Below, piece by piece: positions 31,159 to 32,896 of a stretch of DNA of 32,896 nucleotides (positions are counted from its first letter, which is position 1; each line of letters opens with the position of its first letter). Position numbers and translations under genes: made by a program. The stretch is from positions 1-32,896 of IMG/VR virus record IMGVR_UViG_3300042923_001804. One strand, written 5' to 3'. This stretch comes from a virus. The notes under the pieces are model-generated. The model saw only the letters and a list, made by a program, of their open reading frames with translations. It was not told the origin of the DNA and searched no databases.

Positions 31159-32427
31159 ATGACTACAGAAGCGCAGATACTTATACCTGAAAGTATTAAA
31201 GAAAATATTTTTGCTTACAGATTCAAAAATTTTTTACAAAGTGCAGGAAAAAGATATTCTGGTACTTTAGAGCAATTAAAAGAAAGAGTTGAAGCTAATT
31301 TAGGTGACGAAGATTTTAGGCTAAGGTTTCTAGAATTTCTTAAAAATGAGCTTAGTAACGGCAAGAATCGTCAGATTTATATTTCAAAATTTGAGATCTC
31401 TAACCTTCATGTTTTAAGAAATGTAAATTCAGTTCAAAGTAATCTAGCTGCTTCGGGCTTGCCATTCGAAAATTTTAATAATCTTTTAAAAGATGATTTA
31501 GAACACGAAGAACTAGTACTTTTAAATGTTGAAGCAGATAATGAGTATCCAAATAAAGTAAAGAAAATTGAAATGTGTTTCTATAAAGAAATTCAGCCAT
31601 CTGAGGATTTTAAAAAAGATAAATTCACAGATTATGTATGGGTTGAGATTAATCCAGAAAATCAGACAATACTTATTAAAATTAGGCCTCATACTCAACA
31701 ATATTTAAAAAACTTTCACACTTCTAAAAAGACTTATGAAGAAATATTTGAGAAGTTAAAGGAGACCTTTCCTTTAACGATGATTGACATGAGATATGCA
31801 AAAGAGGTTTTCTATACCATTTTTAAGGAACTAACAGAAATTGCGGAACAACCATATAGAGAAGTAATAGATCCGTTTACAGATTTGATAAATAATTTTC
31901 AAAATGAGCTATTGCCCCAAGTTGGTATAACTAAGCCGGAAGATATTTCAGTAATTGCAACTCGATATAAACGACTACTGGAACGAAGTCTAATTATTAA
32001 TGACATTGACAATTATCTAGGCTATCATACTAGTAGAAAAGGAATAGTTGAAAGGATAGCATTGACAGATTTATCAGGTGCATCCGCTAATGTTCTCTCG
32101 GGTGATCAAGATGGGCTGGATGTTGCAAATATTTATTTTGATATCCGAGAAACAATTGATGAAATGAAAAAGCTTGATAAATTGTGGGTTAAGTGGTTTT
32201 TATACGAAGAGAATATTAGTGACGAACAAATAGAATTATTTGATGGTGAAGAACTTGAAGAAGAAGAGAGTCAACCAGTTTATGAAGATGGAAATACAAT
32301 TGTTGCACGTTTTGAAGTTACGAAAGAGTACATAATTATTAATTTTATGAAAAAATTATGGGTAAGTAAGGAGGTACAAGACTATGTTCTTTCCACCTTT
32401 AATGAATTTGAAGAAAAAACAAATTAG
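31159..32427 (+). CDS. Unknown 422-aa protein, first gene of the immunity-region operon
   Basis: I do not recognise a family. The ATG at 31159 follows AAAAGGAGGA; a TTG frame upstream is not used. The N-terminal region (residues about 15-65) contains FKNFLQSAGKRYSGTLEQLK, which resembles a SAP-type DNA-binding motif. Two beta-rich segments follow at about 135-185 (VWVEINPENQTILIKIRPHT) and about 385-410 (ARFEVTKEYIIINFMKKLWV), joined by helical parts and an acidic stretch near 370-385. No membrane segment or catalytic motif is evident. It ends within the start of the zinc-ribbon gene, so the two are coupled. The place, behind the prophage repressor, suggests superinfection immunity or abortive infection; that is inference. 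Confidence 0.8.
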   Translation: MTTEAQILIPESIKENIFAYRFKNFLQSAGKRYSGTLEQLKERVEANLGDEDFRLRFLEFLKNELSNGKNRQIYISKFEISNLHVLRNVNSVQSNLAASGLPFENFNNLLKDDLEHEELVLLNVEADNEYPNKVKKIEMCFYKEIQPSEDFKKDKFTDYVWVEINPENQTILIKIRPHTQQYLKNFHTSKKTYEEIFEKLKETFPLTMIDMRYAKEVFYTIFKELTEIAEQPYREVIDPFTDLINNFQNELLPQVGITKPEDISVIATRYKRLLERSLIINDIDNYLGYHTSRKGIVERIALTDLSGASANVLSGDQDGLDVANIYFDIRETIDEMKKLDKLWVKWFLYEENISDEQIELFDGEELEEEESQPVYEDGNTIVARFEVTKEYIIINFMKKLWVSKEVQDYVLSTFNEFEEKTN

Positions 32428-32896
32428 CAATCATGAAATTGAAATATTTGATTGGTGGCTTGGAACTAGGAAATCCAATGTAAGAAAATATTTAAATCCA
32501 TTGCAATTTAGTATCGATTGCAGCATGAACTTTGATAATTCATTGAAACTATTTACGTTTAGCACTTTAGAGGAAACAATCAATTTACTATCAATAAGAT
32601 ATGTTTCAAGGTGCTATAACTGTAACGACGTGTTATCAAGACAGGAAGATTTTTTTGACGTAAAAAAGGTGAGTAAAATTTGTCCTAATTGTGGTGAGAG
32701 AAATTTAGAGGAAATAATAAAGGATAATGTAGAAATCTATTTTTCTTTAAATGAGTTGCCACGAGAAATTTCAGATCCAATTACTCAGCCTATTGGTATT
32801 GGCTCGGGAAAGGCAGAGAGCCTGCAAGGTTCTATGATTAAACCAACTATCGATTCTAATGATGACCTTAGCAGGCTCTTCTCCTGTTTTAAGTAG
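32384..32896 (+). CDS. Zinc-ribbon protein, second gene of the immunity-region operon
   Basis: This 170-aa protein starts at an ATG with a strong AAGGAGG site inside the 3' end of the 422-aa gene (44-nt overlap), so the two are translated together. It has a zinc ribbon (C77-YN-C80 and C100-PN-C103) in its middle, flanked by an aromatic N-terminal part (EIFDWWLGTRKSNVRKYL) and an acidic C-terminal part. No known effector domain is seen. A role as sensor or as the nucleic-acid-binding partner of the 422-aa protein is possible. The stop is the last codon of the window, and a long hairpin lies in the last 80 bases. Confidence 0.78.
   Translation: MFFPPLMNLKKKQISNHEIEIFDWWLGTRKSNVRKYLNPLQFSIDCSMNFDNSLKLFTFSTLEETINLLSIRYVSRCYNCNDVLSRQEDFFDVKKVSKICPNCGERNLEEIIKDNVEIYFSLNELPREISDPITQPIGIGSGKAESLQGSMIKPTIDSNDDLSRLFSCFK
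32817..32879 (+). other. Long hairpin inside the 3' end of the zinc-ribbon gene
   Basis: AGAGCCTGCAAGGT (32817-32830) pairs with ACCTT-A-GCAGGCTCT (32865-32879), 14 bp with one bulged A, around a loop of 34 nt. It lies within coding sequence and is followed by CTCCTGTTTT. It may be a terminator-like or stabilising element at the 3' end of the transcript. Confidence 0.5.

Noticed and set aside
1-32896. CRISPR array, rRNA or tRNA genes, insertion sequences
   Set aside because: No regularly spaced direct repeats, no rRNA or tRNA signatures and no transposase frames were seen.

Overview
The window is a nearly complete temperate siphovirus genome of the HK97-capsid, long-tail type. The host is probably a member of the Bacillaceae: the DNA is AT-rich, Shine-Dalgarno sites are strong (GGAGG), several genes start with TTG or GTG, and the early genes are of types common in Bacillus prophages (DnaD-like replication protein, FbpA-like peptide, DUF771, ORF6C, ArpU). 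No bacterial chromosomal gene and no clear attL or attR is visible. The window begins on one stop codon and ends on another, so the phage may extend beyond either edge.

Layout. (1) Bases 1-1560: a ribbon-helix-helix regulator on the minus strand with an operator-like palindrome upstream, then plus-strand cargo consisting of an HTH regulator, an unknown 84-aa protein and a lipoprotein, with hairpin terminators. (2) Bases 1561-20943, all minus strand: the late block read right to left. It holds HNH nuclease, small and large terminase, portal, prohead protease, major capsid protein with a fused scaffold-like domain, head-tail connector genes, major tail protein, tail chaperone with a -1 frameshift, tape measure, Dit, a large fibre or baseplate protein, two small proteins, the tail-tip Tal protein, then holin and GH24 endolysin. 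(3) Bases 21087-21725: a plus-strand accessory gene with its own promoter and terminator (DUF4145, zinc-knuckle). (4) Bases 22020-30505, mostly minus strand: the early block read right to left. It runs from a Cro-like regulator through small early genes, a DnaD-like replication initiator carrying a probable iteron origin, a protein of the type databases call replication terminator, SSB and ArpU, to a very short tyrosine recombinase. A small plus-strand unit encoding a hydrophobic peptide lies inside it. (5) Bases 30506-32896: the immunity switch. Divergent promoters carry four related operator sites, the CI-like repressor is on the plus strand, and a two-gene plus-strand operon of unknown function follows (422 aa, then a 170-aa zinc-ribbon protein).

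How the parts fit. In the lysogen the repressor at 30672 should hold down the near-consensus leftward promoter at 30551-30579. On induction, leftward transcription would express Cro and the replication genes, end with ArpU, and ArpU would turn on the late genes. The accessory genes (lipoprotein, DUF4145 gene, two-gene operon behind the repressor) sit where prophages usually carry superinfection exclusion or defence genes. The two-gene operon has no family I recognise and is the best candidate here for an undescribed system. Other points that deserve checking are the SD-sequestered hydrophobic peptide unit, the internal start in the capsid gene, the nested inverted repeats at 28455-28580 and the iteron cluster.
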